Shown: positions 15,164 through 24,001, counted from the stretch's first letter. The stretch: 64,000 nucleotides of DNA from Aldehydirespirator sp965203635 (GCA_965203635.1 OZ241903.1:1116001-1180000); one strand, 5' to 3'. Translations and numbers: made by a program. Notes: a model not told the origin generated them from the letters alone.

Positions 15164-17188
15164 TTGAGTTCAGGACAAGGCGTGATGACAAGGTCGTTGA
15201 CGCTGGTCGACGAACTTGTCCTGACGCTGCTCAATGAGGAGAGCGGCTATTTCCGCCAGGTACCCAGGTGGAACCTGAACTGTGCCATCGTCGGTGCCGC
15301 CCTCGCCGAGCTGTCGCTTGCGTCTCGCGTCGACACGGACATGGAGTCGCTGATCCTCCTGGACGGGACCGCGACCGGCGACCCCGCGCTCGACCCCGTC
15401 CTCTACAAGATCGCCGCCTCGCCGGAGCGACGCAACGCCCAGTACTGGGTCGAGAGGCTCGCTCCAGAGGCGGAGTCGATCATTGACATGACGCTTGATC
15501 GTCTGGTCGACCTGAAGATACTGCAGCATCACGACGGCGACTTCTGGTCGCTGGCCGGGTCCGCCTGGAGGATGGGCCCGCACACCGGCTCCGAGGTGGG
15601 CACCGCGGTCGAGTTCGTCAAGACCCGCATCAGCAGGGCCATCTTCGACGAAGAGATCCCTGAACCGAGAGACGTCATCATCATCTGTCTCATCAACACC
15701 TGCGACGTCCTGCGCTATATCTTCGAACTCGACGAGGAGTCCGAGCAGCGTGTCGAGGACATCCTCAAGATGGACCTGATCGGCCGGGCCATCGCCGATG
15801 CGGTCGGGCACAACATCGCCGGGCCGCTGTTGCGCCGATCCGCCCTGGCCAAGCAGATTCCCGTTGTCAAGCTGCGGAGGCTGCTGCGGAGCAAGCATGT
15901 TCGCAGCGGCAACCTTCCTGCAGTCTTCGCGGAGCTTCATGAAGAGCACGGCCCGGTGTTCGAGGTTCGCCCGCCCTTCAGGGAGCCCATGATCTGCCTT
16001 GCCGGACCCGACACGAATCACTGGGTGCACCGGCACGGCCGCATGCACCTGAGAGCGAGGGACTATCTGGAGGACTTCGAGAAGGTCTACGGCGGAGTGG
16101 GACTGCTGCCCGCGCTCGACGGCGCCGATCACTTCCGGTACCGGAAGTCCATCCAGCCCGCCTATTCGCGCACCAGGCTGGCAGACCAGCTGGAGGAGTT
16201 CCTTGCTCATTCGCGGAGCTGCATGGCGACTTGGGGTGTCGGAGAAGCACAGCAAGCGGTGGGAATGTGCCGGAAGCTGATCAACGCGGTCATGTCGCCG
16301 CTGACTGTTGGCATCGACTCGCAGGACATCCTCGACGACATGCACAAGTTCAAGGACCGCGCCCTCAAGACGTACCTCGCCAAGACCCTCCCCAAGTTCA
16401 TGCTGAAGACTCCGGGCATGAGGCGCCGGGCGAGGCTGATCGACGAGGTGACCAACCGGGTCCTCAGTCTCCATACCCCCGCCCAGAGGGCCGGATGTCC
16501 TCGGGATCTCGCCGACGATCTGCTGGGCATGCACACCAGCGACCGGCAGTTCCTCCCGGAGTCGAATCTGCGGTTCGTGCTCTCGGCGCCGTTGATCGCC
16601 AGCATGTACGTCGGCGATCAACTCAGCTTCATCGCCTACGCGATGCTCTCGCAGCCCGAGTTCCACGAGAAGATCCGGGCCGAGGCCGATGCCGTGTTCG
16701 CCGACGGCGACCCGGATGGCGAGATGCTCACCGGACCGGCTACCGACGTGACTCGCCGCTTCATCATGGAGTGCATGCGCATGTACCCGATCGTCCCGCT
16801 GTCGCTTCGCAACGTGATGAATACCTGCGAGGTCGAGGGCTACGAGTTGCCGGAGGGTGTCCGGGTCTTGATCGCCACGACCGCCACGCATTACATGAGC
16901 GATCTGTTCCCCGACCCCTTCCAGTTCGACATCGACCGCTACCAGGCTCCGCGCAAGGAACACCTCGGCACCGGGTACGCCCCGTACGGCCTGGGCACCC
17001 ACACCTGCCTCGGCGCCCGGTTGACGGAACTGTACCTGGCGACCAACCTGCTGATGATGGCGCACTACTTCACGCTGGAGATCGCCCCCAAGAACTACAG
17101 GCTCAAGATCAGCCCGTTCCCGTCGATGTCACCGAGCAGGAAGCTGAAGTTCGTAGTGGCGGAGAAGAGGCGCGAGCTGCCCGTCTGA
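15164..17188 (+). CDS. GPP34 (GOLPH3-like) domain fused to cytochrome P450
   Basis: A 674-residue two-domain protein. Residues about 8-225 resemble the GPP34/GOLPH3 family (Golgi PI4P-binding proteins and their bacterial relatives): SLTLVDELVLTLLNEE, the helix NCAIVGAALAELSL, LLDGTATGDPALDPVL, and the later helices with IPEPRDVIIICLINTCDVLR. Residues about 245-674 are a P450 with ExxR at 536-539 (ECMR) and haem ligand Cys615 in YGLGTHTCLGAR. The I-helix motif is VGDQLS (483-488) and lacks the usual acid/Thr pair. A TTG start at 15164 was chosen since the paralogue downstream has ATG at the matching place and a GGAG lies upstream. The GPP34 part could tether the enzyme to membrane lipid; this is inference. 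Confidence 0.85.
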   Translation: MSSGQGVMTRSLTLVDELVLTLLNEESGYFRQVPRWNLNCAIVGAALAELSLASRVDTDMESLILLDGTATGDPALDPVLYKIAASPERRNAQYWVERLAPEAESIIDMTLDRLVDLKILQHHDGDFWSLAGSAWRMGPHTGSEVGTAVEFVKTRISRAIFDEEIPEPRDVIIICLINTCDVLRYIFELDEESEQRVEDILKMDLIGRAIADAVGHNIAGPLLRRSALAKQIPVVKLRRLLRSKHVRSGNLPAVFAELHEEHGPVFEVRPPFREPMICLAGPDTNHWVHRHGRMHLRARDYLEDFEKVYGGVGLLPALDGADHFRYRKSIQPAYSRTRLADQLEEFLAHSRSCMATWGVGEAQQAVGMCRKLINAVMSPLTVGIDSQDILDDMHKFKDRALKTYLAKTLPKFMLKTPGMRRRARLIDEVTNRVLSLHTPAQRAGCPRDLADDLLGMHTSDRQFLPESNLRFVLSAPLIASMYVGDQLSFIAYAMLSQPEFHEKIRAEADAVFADGDPDGEMLTGPATDVTRRFIMECMRMYPIVPLSLRNVMNTCEVEGYELPEGVRVLIATTATHYMSDLFPDPFQFDIDRYQAPRKEHLGTGYAPYGLGTHTCLGARLTELYLATNLLMMAHYFTLEIAPKNYRLKISPFPSMSPSRKLKFVVAEKRRELPV

Positions 17189-17247
17189 AGCGCGGTGACA
17201 ACCCTACCGGCTACGATTTATCGGATGGTGCGCAAGGGACAGGGCTG

Positions 17248-18197
17248 ATGTCCCAGACCGGCCGCGATGTCATGACCAGGTCGTTGACCCTGATCGACGA
17301 ACTCGTCCTGACACTTCTCAACGAGGAGAGCGGCTACTTCCGCCAGGTGCCCGGGTGGAACCTGAACTGCGCGATCGTCGGCGCGGCGCTTGCCGAGCTG
17401 TCATTACAGTCTCGCATCGATACCGACATGGAGTCTCTGATCCTCTTGGACGGGACCGCGACCGGCGACCCCGCGCTCGACCCCATCCTCTACAGGATCG
17501 CGGCAGAGTCGACTCAGCGCAACGCCCAGTACTGGATCGAGAGGCTCGCTCCAGAGGCGGAGTCGATCATCGACATGACTCTGGACCGCTTGACCGACCT
17601 GAAGATCCTGCAGCACCACGACGGCGACTTCTGGTCGCTGGCCGGGTCCGCCTGGAGGATGGGACTCCACATGGGATCCGAGGTGGGCACCGCGGTCGAG
17701 TTCGTCAAGACCCGCATCAGCAGGGCCATCTTCAACAACGAGATCCCGGACCCGAGAGACATCGTCATCATCGGTCTCATCCACACCTGCGACGTCCTGA
17801 GGTTCATCTTCGAGCTCGACGAGGAGTCCGAGGAGCGCGTCGAGCAGATCTGCAAGATGGACCTGATCGGCCGGGCCATCGCCGATGCGGTCGGGCACAA
17901 CATCGCCGGGCCGCTGTTCCGGCGATCCGCCCTGACAAAGCAGATCCCGGTGGCGAAGCTGCGGAAGATGCTGGGCAGCAAGCATCTTCGCACCGGCAAC
18001 ATGCCTGCGCTCTTCGCGGAGCTCGCCGAGGAGTACGGCCCGGTGTTCCAGATCCGGCCGCCCTTCAAGGAGCCCATGATCTTCATCGCCGGGCCCGAGA
18101 CCAATCACTGGGTCCATCGGCACGGTCGCATGTACCTGAGGGCCAGGGACTACTTCGAGGACATGGAGAAGGTCTACGGCGGGGTCGGGCTGCTGCC
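17248..18197 (+). pseudogene. Truncated second GPP34-P450 gene
   Basis: A tandem paralogue of 15164-17188, from MSQTGRDVMTRSLTL to GGVGLLPG, differing from it only at scattered positions. The GPP34 domain is complete but the P450 stops about 316 residues in, where the upstream copy continues LDGADHFRYRKS. At 18198 the sequence switches abruptly to the surface-protein cassette in another frame, so the reading frame runs on without meaning to 18531. The haem-binding half is absent from the window. A GPP34-only product could still be made; otherwise it is a casualty of the recombination that placed the cassette here. Confidence 0.85.
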
Positions 18198-18230
18198 CGG
18201 GTTGGGCAGTGCTCGCCGTGGGCGCCTTGG
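18198..18230 (+). repeat. Shared 5' junction of surface-protein cassette 1
   Basis: CGGGTTGGGCAGTGCTCG begins the homology common to all three large SLH genes (here, at 26904 and at 33258, the last two on the minus strand). Left of this base the three sequences are unrelated: P450 coding here, non-coding DNA at cassette 2, and the start region with signal-peptide N-terminus at cassette 3. The exact coincidence of the breakpoint in three contexts marks a recombination boundary. Confidence 0.8.
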
Positions 18231-20992
18231 TCGCTTCCATCCTCGCTGTCGGGACCGGAGCGGTGTCGGCTCAGCCCGCCAGCACCGACCCCGGGGGAGC
18301 TGCCACGCCGAACCACAACCCCGACGCCGGCGCGGACTGGTCGGCGTGTGTGGGCGCGGCCGGCACCCACGACGCGGCGTTCAGCGACGTGAGCGAGGAC
18401 AGCGTCCACGCCGATGCCATCAACTGCATCGCCCACTACGGGATCACCCTCGGTATAGGCGACGGGTTGTACGGCCCCGACAGCCACGTGACCGCGTTCC
18501 AGATGCGGCTGTTCGTGCAGCGGGCTGCTGATCTGATGGGCGCCGACGGCGAAGAGGTGCTCTCGGGCGTCGAGTTGTCCGACACCGTGACCCGCCTGGA
18601 GATGGCGCAGTTGATGTTCAGGCTCGTGGACGACATCGACGACGACGTGCGGATCAATCCCGCGGACGGCCAGATCCAGTTCAGGGACGACTCCAACACG
18701 TGGTCTGTCGTGAACGACTACTTCGCTGACGCCAAGGCTCAGGTGCCGATCTTCGAGTCTCAGGTGGTCGGTGCGGCCTACGAGTTGGGCATCACCCGCG
18801 GCACCAAGGGCGACGGCACGCTTGTCAGCACGCCTGGCAGCACGTTCGAGCCGTCCGGGAATGTGAGTCGGGCCCAGATGGCTTCGTTCATCGCCCGCAC
18901 GTTGGATCATTCCAATCTGCGTCCTGCGGGTCTGGCCATCCAGCGCAACAGCAACCAGGAGACGATGGTCTCTTATCGCGACGCCTCCTTCGCTCCGATC
19001 GAGGACGCCCGCATCGACGTGTTCTCGGCGCAGTACCCCGACGATGCGTTCGACGAGGACGACGGCGAGTGCGAGGCCCGGTTCGTGAAGGACGAGACCC
19101 CGAGCCACTCCACCTGCGCGATCGACATCGGTGATCAGCTCACCGACGACGAGGGCAACGTGCTGTTCACGCTGGCGAGCGACGCCGATCCCATCACCGC
19201 GCTCTGCGCCACCGACTCCACGGCCGCTTTGAGGTTCGAGTCGGCTCCGGGCAGCGCAGGACGCACGTTCTGGGCCTGGACCGGCGACCAGGGCGACGAG
19301 GTCTCTGAGGACACCGACCTCCAGAAGCTGGAGGCTGTGGCCCGTCCCGTCGGCAGTGCCGGGCCTGACTACGCGCGGCTCACCGGCGGTCTGCCCACCG
19401 ACGACGAGATCGCCAAGATGGGCGAGACGGTGACCTTCACGCTGCAGCTGTACTCAGATGTACGCGCCAGGGACGGTGTCAACCAGAAGGACGACGTGGC
19501 TGTGGGGCCGGACCGCTCCCGCAACCCGTACCACCTGAAGGTCTCGAAGTACTTCGTGGCGCGGGCGACCGGCACCGACTCCGACCACGGCAGCGACTCA
19601 GGCGACGCGGCCAAGGTAGGTACGGCCTCCACCGGAACGGGCCTGTTCCAGCAGGCTCCGGGCGACTGGGACTATGCATCCGATCTGGCGATCCCGGCGG
19701 GGAGCCCGTTCCAGGTTGAGACGGACAGGGTGGTGTGGCCCAACAGCGACGGCGAGTACGTCATCCCGTTGACCCATACGGACCTGAATGCCGCTCCCGC
19801 GGTGGACAACACCGATGTGGGCGTGCACTTCACGCTGACGCCGTTCGTCGTGAAGACCGATAGCATCGACCCGAATCTGGTGACCGAGATCGAGGCGAAG
19901 GGCAACTACGTCACCCACGAAGACGATGTCACTACGGCCGGCGGTGCGGATGTGGCGTCGGGTCATGTGATCTTCTCCGACGACCCGTCGGACCCACACG
20001 CCGTCTCCGGGGAGACGTCCACGTACCGGATCATCGCCGGTACCCGCACCGGCAACAGCGTGACCGTCAAGGTGGTCGACCAGTACGGCGACGGGATGCG
20101 CAACGTCGCCATCAACGTCAGCAGCAATCAGGACACCATAGTCCGGGCTACTGACGAGGTCGTCTACCCCGAGGAGGTCGACATCACCGTCCAGGCCACC
20201 GAGGATCGCAACGGTGACGGCACGGCCGGCGATGAGACAACGACGGTCACCAGGTCGAGCTTGACCTACGGCACCTTCGTCGCCGCTGTCACCGCTGACC
20301 CCAACGCCAACCCGCCCGTCGCGGCCGCTCCGGCCAAGGTCACCATCGATTCGAGGGCGGTCGGTCGGACTCCTGACACGATCGGTGATGACGACATCGA
20401 GGGCGTGTTCAACACTCGCCGCAACGGCACCTATCGCGTCATCTACACCTACACCGGCACGACTGCTCAGACCGAGGTGATCACACCGGAGAGCATCGAG
20501 GTCAAGTCGTCGGTGCTCGATGCCGACAGCACCGCTGCGGTGACGACGACCACCAGGGAGCAGGAGGTGGGCAGCACGGTCTCGGTCTACTGGGCCAAGA
20601 CCGGCAACAGCGCCGCTTCCGCCGGCGGAGTGAGCCCCAATGAGGAGCGGCTGCCGGTGCTGGTGCGTGATGTCGCCAGCCGGACCATCGTGGTCAACGA
20701 GCCGGGCGCAGAGGCTGGCGACAACGACAATCCGATGGCGTACTTCTATGACGAAGACGACACCTTCACCATTGCGGGCGTCGGCGCCACCTTCGAGATG
20801 TTCGAGGAAGCCCTCAGCGCCACCTTCAAGGACGACAAGATCTACGTGGACTACATCGAGTGGAGAAACTACGTGGTCACCCGTCCTGGCAGGGTGAGCC
20901 GGACGATCTGGGAGCTCAGCCTGAGCTGCACGGATCCCTCCACGCTCCGGGTGAACACCGACGCCGACGGCAACGCATGGGTGACCAGCTGA
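18209..20992 (+). CDS. SLH/Ig-like surface protein, 5'-truncated cassette 1 (probably silent)
   Basis: The homologous frame gives 927 residues from a GTG inside what is the signal peptide of the intact copy (30479-33286), so the basic N-region, ribosome-binding site and ATG are missing. The rest is intact: signal core VASILAVGTGAVSAQP, SLH-type units (GITLGIGDGLYGP, MAQLMFRLV, GITRGTKGDG, RAQMASFIARTL), then a long extracellular part with repeated acidic loops and Ig-like segments (NSVTVKVVDQYGDGMRNVAI). It probably encodes a cell-wall-attached surface protein only after recombination into an expression site. It is close to identical to the intact copy at both ends but differs in the middle. 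Confidence 0.7.
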   Translation: MLAVGALVASILAVGTGAVSAQPASTDPGGAATPNHNPDAGADWSACVGAAGTHDAAFSDVSEDSVHADAINCIAHYGITLGIGDGLYGPDSHVTAFQMRLFVQRAADLMGADGEEVLSGVELSDTVTRLEMAQLMFRLVDDIDDDVRINPADGQIQFRDDSNTWSVVNDYFADAKAQVPIFESQVVGAAYELGITRGTKGDGTLVSTPGSTFEPSGNVSRAQMASFIARTLDHSNLRPAGLAIQRNSNQETMVSYRDASFAPIEDARIDVFSAQYPDDAFDEDDGECEARFVKDETPSHSTCAIDIGDQLTDDEGNVLFTLASDADPITALCATDSTAALRFESAPGSAGRTFWAWTGDQGDEVSEDTDLQKLEAVARPVGSAGPDYARLTGGLPTDDEIAKMGETVTFTLQLYSDVRARDGVNQKDDVAVGPDRSRNPYHLKVSKYFVARATGTDSDHGSDSGDAAKVGTASTGTGLFQQAPGDWDYASDLAIPAGSPFQVETDRVVWPNSDGEYVIPLTHTDLNAAPAVDNTDVGVHFTLTPFVVKTDSIDPNLVTEIEAKGNYVTHEDDVTTAGGADVASGHVIFSDDPSDPHAVSGETSTYRIIAGTRTGNSVTVKVVDQYGDGMRNVAINVSSNQDTIVRATDEVVYPEEVDITVQATEDRNGDGTAGDETTTVTRSSLTYGTFVAAVTADPNANPPVAAAPAKVTIDSRAVGRTPDTIGDDDIEGVFNTRRNGTYRVIYTYTGTTAQTEVITPESIEVKSSVLDADSTAAVTTTTREQEVGSTVSVYWAKTGNSAASAGGVSPNEERLPVLVRDVASRTIVVNEPGAEAGDNDNPMAYFYDEDDTFTIAGVGATFEMFEEALSATFKDDKIYVDYIEWRNYVVTRPGRVSRTIWELSLSCTDPSTLRVNTDADGNAWVTS

Positions 20993-20999
20993 TAGTCAG

Positions 21000-21062
21000 G
21001 TCGCTCTAGAGCGACATAGAACCCAACCCAGAGGAGGCCCCGGCGCAAGCCGGGGCCTCCTC
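21000..21062 (+). terminator. Palindrome plus terminator, cassette 1
   Basis: GTCGCTCTAGAGCGAC, a perfect 16-bp palindrome (21000-21015), is followed by a 14-bp GC-rich stem (21031-21044 / 21049-21062) closed by a GCAA loop. The same module follows the other two large SLH genes and the small gene at 23480-23851. Confidence 0.8.
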
Positions 21063-21181
21063 GCGTCCTGGCGCACGTCGATGAGTGGGTCAGCGTTCCG
21101 GGTTGGTGGTCTCTTTGGAGTTGCGCCGAACAGCCGGTGTGGCACACTAGAGGCCCTGCCGCAGTAGACCAAGGAGACTGA

Positions 21182-21397
21182 TTGAGTGGGCGCAGGCCAC
21201 GCCACAAACACGGTGACTATGAGGCGCTGCTGAAACAGGCCGAGTACGATGGTTGGCGCGTCACCAAGGGCAAGAAGCACTTTCGTGCCCTCTGTCCGTA
21301 CCCATGCGAGTGCAGGGTGACGGTTTCGGCTACGCCTCGACACTCGGGGACGCTGAAAAGAGTCCGGGCAGACTTCAACCGATGCGGAGGCGGGTGA
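21182..21397 (+). CDS. HicA-like small protein
   Basis: A 71-residue basic protein starting at TTG 21182. It has the HicA-like pattern GWRVTKGKKHFRALCP, then VSATPRHSGTLKRVRADFNRCG, in which a double-stranded-RNA-binding-like fold carries a conserved His. HicA toxins cleave mRNA. The cysteine-rich form here is shared by a group of actinobacterial small proteins; toxicity is not shown. It is followed one base after its stop by a 124-residue gene, which makes the two a likely pair. Confidence 0.6.
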   Translation: MSGRRPRHKHGDYEALLKQAEYDGWRVTKGKKHFRALCPYPCECRVTVSATPRHSGTLKRVRADFNRCGGG

Positions 21398-21398
21398 C

Positions 21399-21773
21399 AT
21401 GCTGACCGAGGATCATGTGCAGGTGAGTGTCACGGGCAAGCTGACCTGCATCGACGAGGACGGTGCCAGACCGCTCACCTCCGACGAGTTCCACGACGTG
21501 ATGGACCGCATAGCCGCACATCTCGACAACGAAGCCGAGATCACAGACCCAGGCACATGGGGTCAGGCCAGCACCGGCAATATGGAGGTCCACTTCATTC
21601 TTGTCGATCCCGTTGCTGGACCCGAACTGAACCAGCAGGTCGGATCAATTATCAGGCGGATGGGTGAAGAGGTAGGCCTGATCTGGCCCTCCGCGCCGAG
21701 CGGGGCGGAGCGCAGTGCCTCAGGCACGATGCTGGCCCAGACCCGCCAGATCTGCGAACTGGTGGCTGCGTAG
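21399..21773 (+). CDS. Hypothetical partner of the HicA-like gene
   Basis: A 124-residue acidic protein that I do not recognise. It begins MLTEDHVQVSVTGKLTC, has a segment HDVMDRIAAHLDNEAEIT and a second half FILVDPVAGPELNQQVGSIIRRMGEE that looks like an alpha/beta fold. There is no signal peptide or clear DNA-binding motif. It starts directly after the HicA-like gene, so it may be the antidote or co-factor of that protein; nothing in the sequence proves it. Confidence 0.65.
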   Translation: MLTEDHVQVSVTGKLTCIDEDGARPLTSDEFHDVMDRIAAHLDNEAEITDPGTWGQASTGNMEVHFILVDPVAGPELNQQVGSIIRRMGEEVGLIWPSAPSGAERSASGTMLAQTRQICELVAA

Positions 21774-21827
21774 CCTCGCACAAGTACGAAGTCACCGGTG
21801 GGGTGGCTGACAGCGCTGTGGAGGGCT

Positions 21828-22442
21828 TCAGCAAATTCTTGAGAAGGTGACCGACCAGCGTTCCTCGGGATGCATATCAGTCAGCCACACCCGCACCCGC
21901 CCAGCGTTGACTTCGCCTTCGTCAGGATCGTCCACCACAACGAAACGACGACCCGCCGAAGCAGCGACCTCCTCGGCATAGAACGGGCCGGCCTCAAAGA
22001 CCACCACAGGACCGACGCGGCTGCCCGGACCGCGCACCTTCAACTGCACCACCCGGGGCGTTGACGCGTCGATCCGCATGTTGGAGAAAGCGGCCTCCAC
22101 CCCGTAGGCGCCCGGTGCCATCTCGATGCCGTCGAGCCGGCCGCCACCTTCACCGGATCCGCTGAGCGTATGTGCCCAGCAGGTTGCCACGTTGTCGTGG
22201 TAGCGCTTGAGGAAGGTCACAGCCTGGGCGCGGGTCACCGGATCGCCGGGCTTGAAGAGGCCGTCGCCGTAGCCGCGGGTGATGTTGTTGGCCGCGGCCC
22301 ATTCGATCTCGTCGTACGCGAAGTGGTCGCGGCCCACATCACTGAAGCGCTGGCCTGTTTGCGCATGAGTCGTCGCCGTCAGCACAGCTGTGAGCGTGAC
22401 GGCCACCAACGCGATAGTCGGGATCAAGTGTCGCGGGTGCAT
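21828..22442 (-). CDS. Secreted protein with one SLH unit
   Basis: A 204-residue exported protein. The signal peptide is IPTIALVAVTLTAVLTATTHAQ. One SLH-like unit follows: RFSDVGRDHFAYDEIEWAAANNITRGYGDGLF and RAQAVTFLKRYHDN (shown in parts). The rest is a beta-rich domain with two Cys. The start at 22442 (MHPRHL) was chosen because AAGGAG precedes it at the right distance. It belongs to the same family as 27214-27984 and 29553-30269, but the SLH unit is GYGDGLFKPG rather than GCGDGxxFCP. Confidence 0.8.
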   Translation of the reverse strand: MHPRHLIPTIALVAVTLTAVLTATTHAQTGQRFSDVGRDHFAYDEIEWAAANNITRGYGDGLFKPGDPVTRAQAVTFLKRYHDNVATCWAHTLSGSGEGGGRLDGIEMAPGAYGVEAAFSNMRIDASTPRVVQLKVRGPGSRVGPVVVFEAGPFYAEEVAASAGRRFVVVDDPDEGEVNAGRVRVWLTDMHPEERWSVTFSRIC

Positions 22443-22628
22443 AGGAGAGCTCCTTCCCACCGATTGCGTGCACACCCAGTATGGGATGCGACGCGGCGCC
22501 ACACCGAGTTGGTGGATGTTGCCGCGTGTTGGCGCAGACTCGCATTCGGGTCACGGGGCAGGCGTTCTCGGCCCTGGCGCCTCGGCTGCCGTCGCTGAAC
22601 GCACATCGCTGCTGCTAGGGTCGTCTCA

Positions 22629-23081
22629 GTGAACGACATGGACTCTCCCGCAGCAGCGCCCGCCGGCGGCGCCGATCGGGCCGGGCCGCTGCTGGCACGC
22701 CGCTACAGCGTTGTGGGCGAGCTCCCCGCCGCCATGGCGGTCCCCGACGGTCGCGGCGCGGGCTACGGGCCGGTGATCCAGCTCGTCAAGGACTGGAACA
22801 ACCAGCCCGAGTCGAGGGCCCTCATGGTCGCCGGCGGCCTGCCCGAGGGCACCGACGCGGCCACCGCGGCCAAAATAGCGGCGGTCGTGCATGCGCTGTG
22901 CCAGCGCGACGGCCATGCCGTGCCGCAGTGGGTCCTCACGGCCCGCTCGCCCGTTGATGTGGCGCTGGTGCCCGACGTGGACCTGGAGTCGCCCTACGGT
23001 CGGCGCCTGCGCCGCGACGCCCCCGGGGTCTGCCGCCACCACCGGGTCTACTTCTCGGTGGTGGACCTGCGCTCCACGTGA
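22629..23081 (+). CDS. Hypothetical protein
   Basis: A 150-residue soluble protein with a GTG start (ATG at 22638 possible). It has the segment AVPDGRGAGYGPVIQLVKDWNNQPESRALMV in pieces and a C-terminal VCRHHRVYFSVVDLRST. No family is recognised. The reading frame continues open for 75 codons after its TGA, up to TAG at 23307, with an ordinary alpha-helical composition, so the gene may once have been longer. Confidence 0.6.
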   Translation: MNDMDSPAAAPAGGADRAGPLLARRYSVVGELPAAMAVPDGRGAGYGPVIQLVKDWNNQPESRALMVAGGLPEGTDAATAAKIAAVVHALCQRDGHAVPQWVLTARSPVDVALVPDVDLESPYGRRLRRDAPGVCRHHRVYFSVVDLRST

Positions 23082-23309
23082 CCGGCGCACGCCACGACCG
23101 GCGTTCGCCATGACGGACATCTGGCCGCCGGTGCCGCCCGATCCACAGCCCGCCCCCTGGACCTCCAGGACGCGGCCCGACTGGCGCGCCACACCGCAAC
23201 AACAGACCCAGACCAGCTGCTCGCCCTGGTAGCGGACGCCTACGGCGCCGCCACCGCCGACGCCGCCACCGCCGACTTCGCCGAGCGTGCCGTGTCGCTG
23301 GCGCTGTAG
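23082..23309 (+). pseudogene. Open extension in frame after the TGA of the preceding gene
   Basis: Directly after the TGA at 23079-23081, in the same frame, 75 codons run to TAG at 23307-23309. The translation contains STARPLDLQDAARLARHT and LLALVADAYGAATADAA, a helix-rich, credible protein segment. No good start codon lies in it. It is either the broken-off 3' part of the upstream gene or a coincidence of high GC. Confidence 0.35.
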
Positions 23310-23370
23310 CGGCATCGCATCCGCCCGCGGCGCCTCAGGGCCGAAGCGAACGAACCGGGGCGCAGACGCG

Positions 23371-23434
23371 GGGAGGCCCCGGCATTGCGCCGGGGCCTCC
23401 CTCTGGGTTGGCTTCTATGTCGCTCTAGAGCGGC
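23371..23434 (-). terminator. Palindrome plus terminator after small secreted gene
   Basis: The core palindrome CGCTCTAGAGCG (23421-23432) and a 13-bp GC-rich stem (23371-23383 / 23389-23401) lie downstream of the gene at 23480-23851 on the minus strand. The module is homologous to those after the three large SLH genes, although this gene is unrelated to them. Confidence 0.75.
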
Positions 23435-23479
23435 CTGACCATCGGGCGCGCTCGGTGCTTGCAGACTGATCCGCTCGCC

Positions 23480-23851
23480 TTAGGAGCCGTCCGAGGCGTC
23501 CTCCCCGGAGTCGTCCCCGGAGTCGTCCGAAGCGTCGTCCCCGGCGTCCTCCTCAGAGTCGTCCTCGGCGGGCGTCGGGCAGGGCACCCACGCCTTGCCG
23601 TCGTGGTACGCCGCCATGCCGCCGATGCTCGCCCAGTTCATCTGCGTCGCGGACGGGTTGTCGGGCCTGCACTGGCTGTGCGCCCGCTTGCACGCACTGG
23701 TTGTGGTGCCGTCGTCGTTGGATGCCGGAATGCCAACTGAGTCGCACCATTCCTGGCGCGGTGTCAGATGGTCGACATGATCGGAAGCGGACGCCACCCC
23801 TCCTGCGAGGACCAGCCATCCAATGATCACCGCTGTGATGACCTTACGCAT
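23480..23851 (-). CDS. Small secreted protein with acidic tail
   Basis: A 123-residue exported protein with a clear signal peptide (VITAVIIGWLVLAGGVASAS) and a ribosome-binding site (AAAGGAAAGG) upstream. The mature part has several Cys (EWCDSVG, ACKRAHSQC, VPCPTP) and a C-terminal run of Asp/Glu/Ser (DDSEEDAGDDASDDSGDD), which may bind calcium. I do not recognise a family. The same 3' module as the large surface proteins follows it, which suggests a common origin of the 3' end. Confidence 0.75.
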   Translation of the reverse strand: MRKVITAVIIGWLVLAGGVASASDHVDHLTPRQEWCDSVGIPASNDDGTTTSACKRAHSQCRPDNPSATQMNWASIGGMAAYHDGKAWVPCPTPAEDDSEEDAGDDASDDSGDDSGEDASDGS

Positions 23852-23932
23852 AGTTGATGCCTGCCTTTCCTTTTCCTTGGACTGTTGCTTGTGTCGGTGC
23901 TTCCATCCGGCCTGCCCCGGCCGGGAGAGTGC

Positions 23933-23997
23933 GAGGAGGCCCCAGCAAGTCGCCGGGGCCTCCTCAGGGTTGTTGGTCTATGTCGCTCTAGAGCGAG
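23933..23997 (-). terminator. Palindrome plus terminator, cassette 2
   Basis: The palindrome core CGCTCTAGAGCG is at 23984-23995; an 11-bp stem (23933-23943 / 23955-23965) follows on the minus strand. It ends the SLH gene at 24002-26893. Confidence 0.75.
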
Positions 23998-24001
23998 TTG
24001 A

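Noticed and set aside
15170..17065. Long minus-strand frame opposite the GPP34-P450 gene
   Set aside because: Its translation has no domain features and mirrors codon bias of the real gene; the plus-strand product has haem and ExxR motifs.
16231..18531. A 766-codon open frame running from the first P450 gene through the second into the surface cassette
   Set aside because: It reads the first P450 gene in a wrong frame, then the second gene correctly, then the cassette in a wrong frame; it is not a real fusion protein.
22629..23309. Recoding of TGA as Trp in this organism
   Set aside because: Many clear genes in the window end at TGA with overlapping starts, so TGA is a normal stop.
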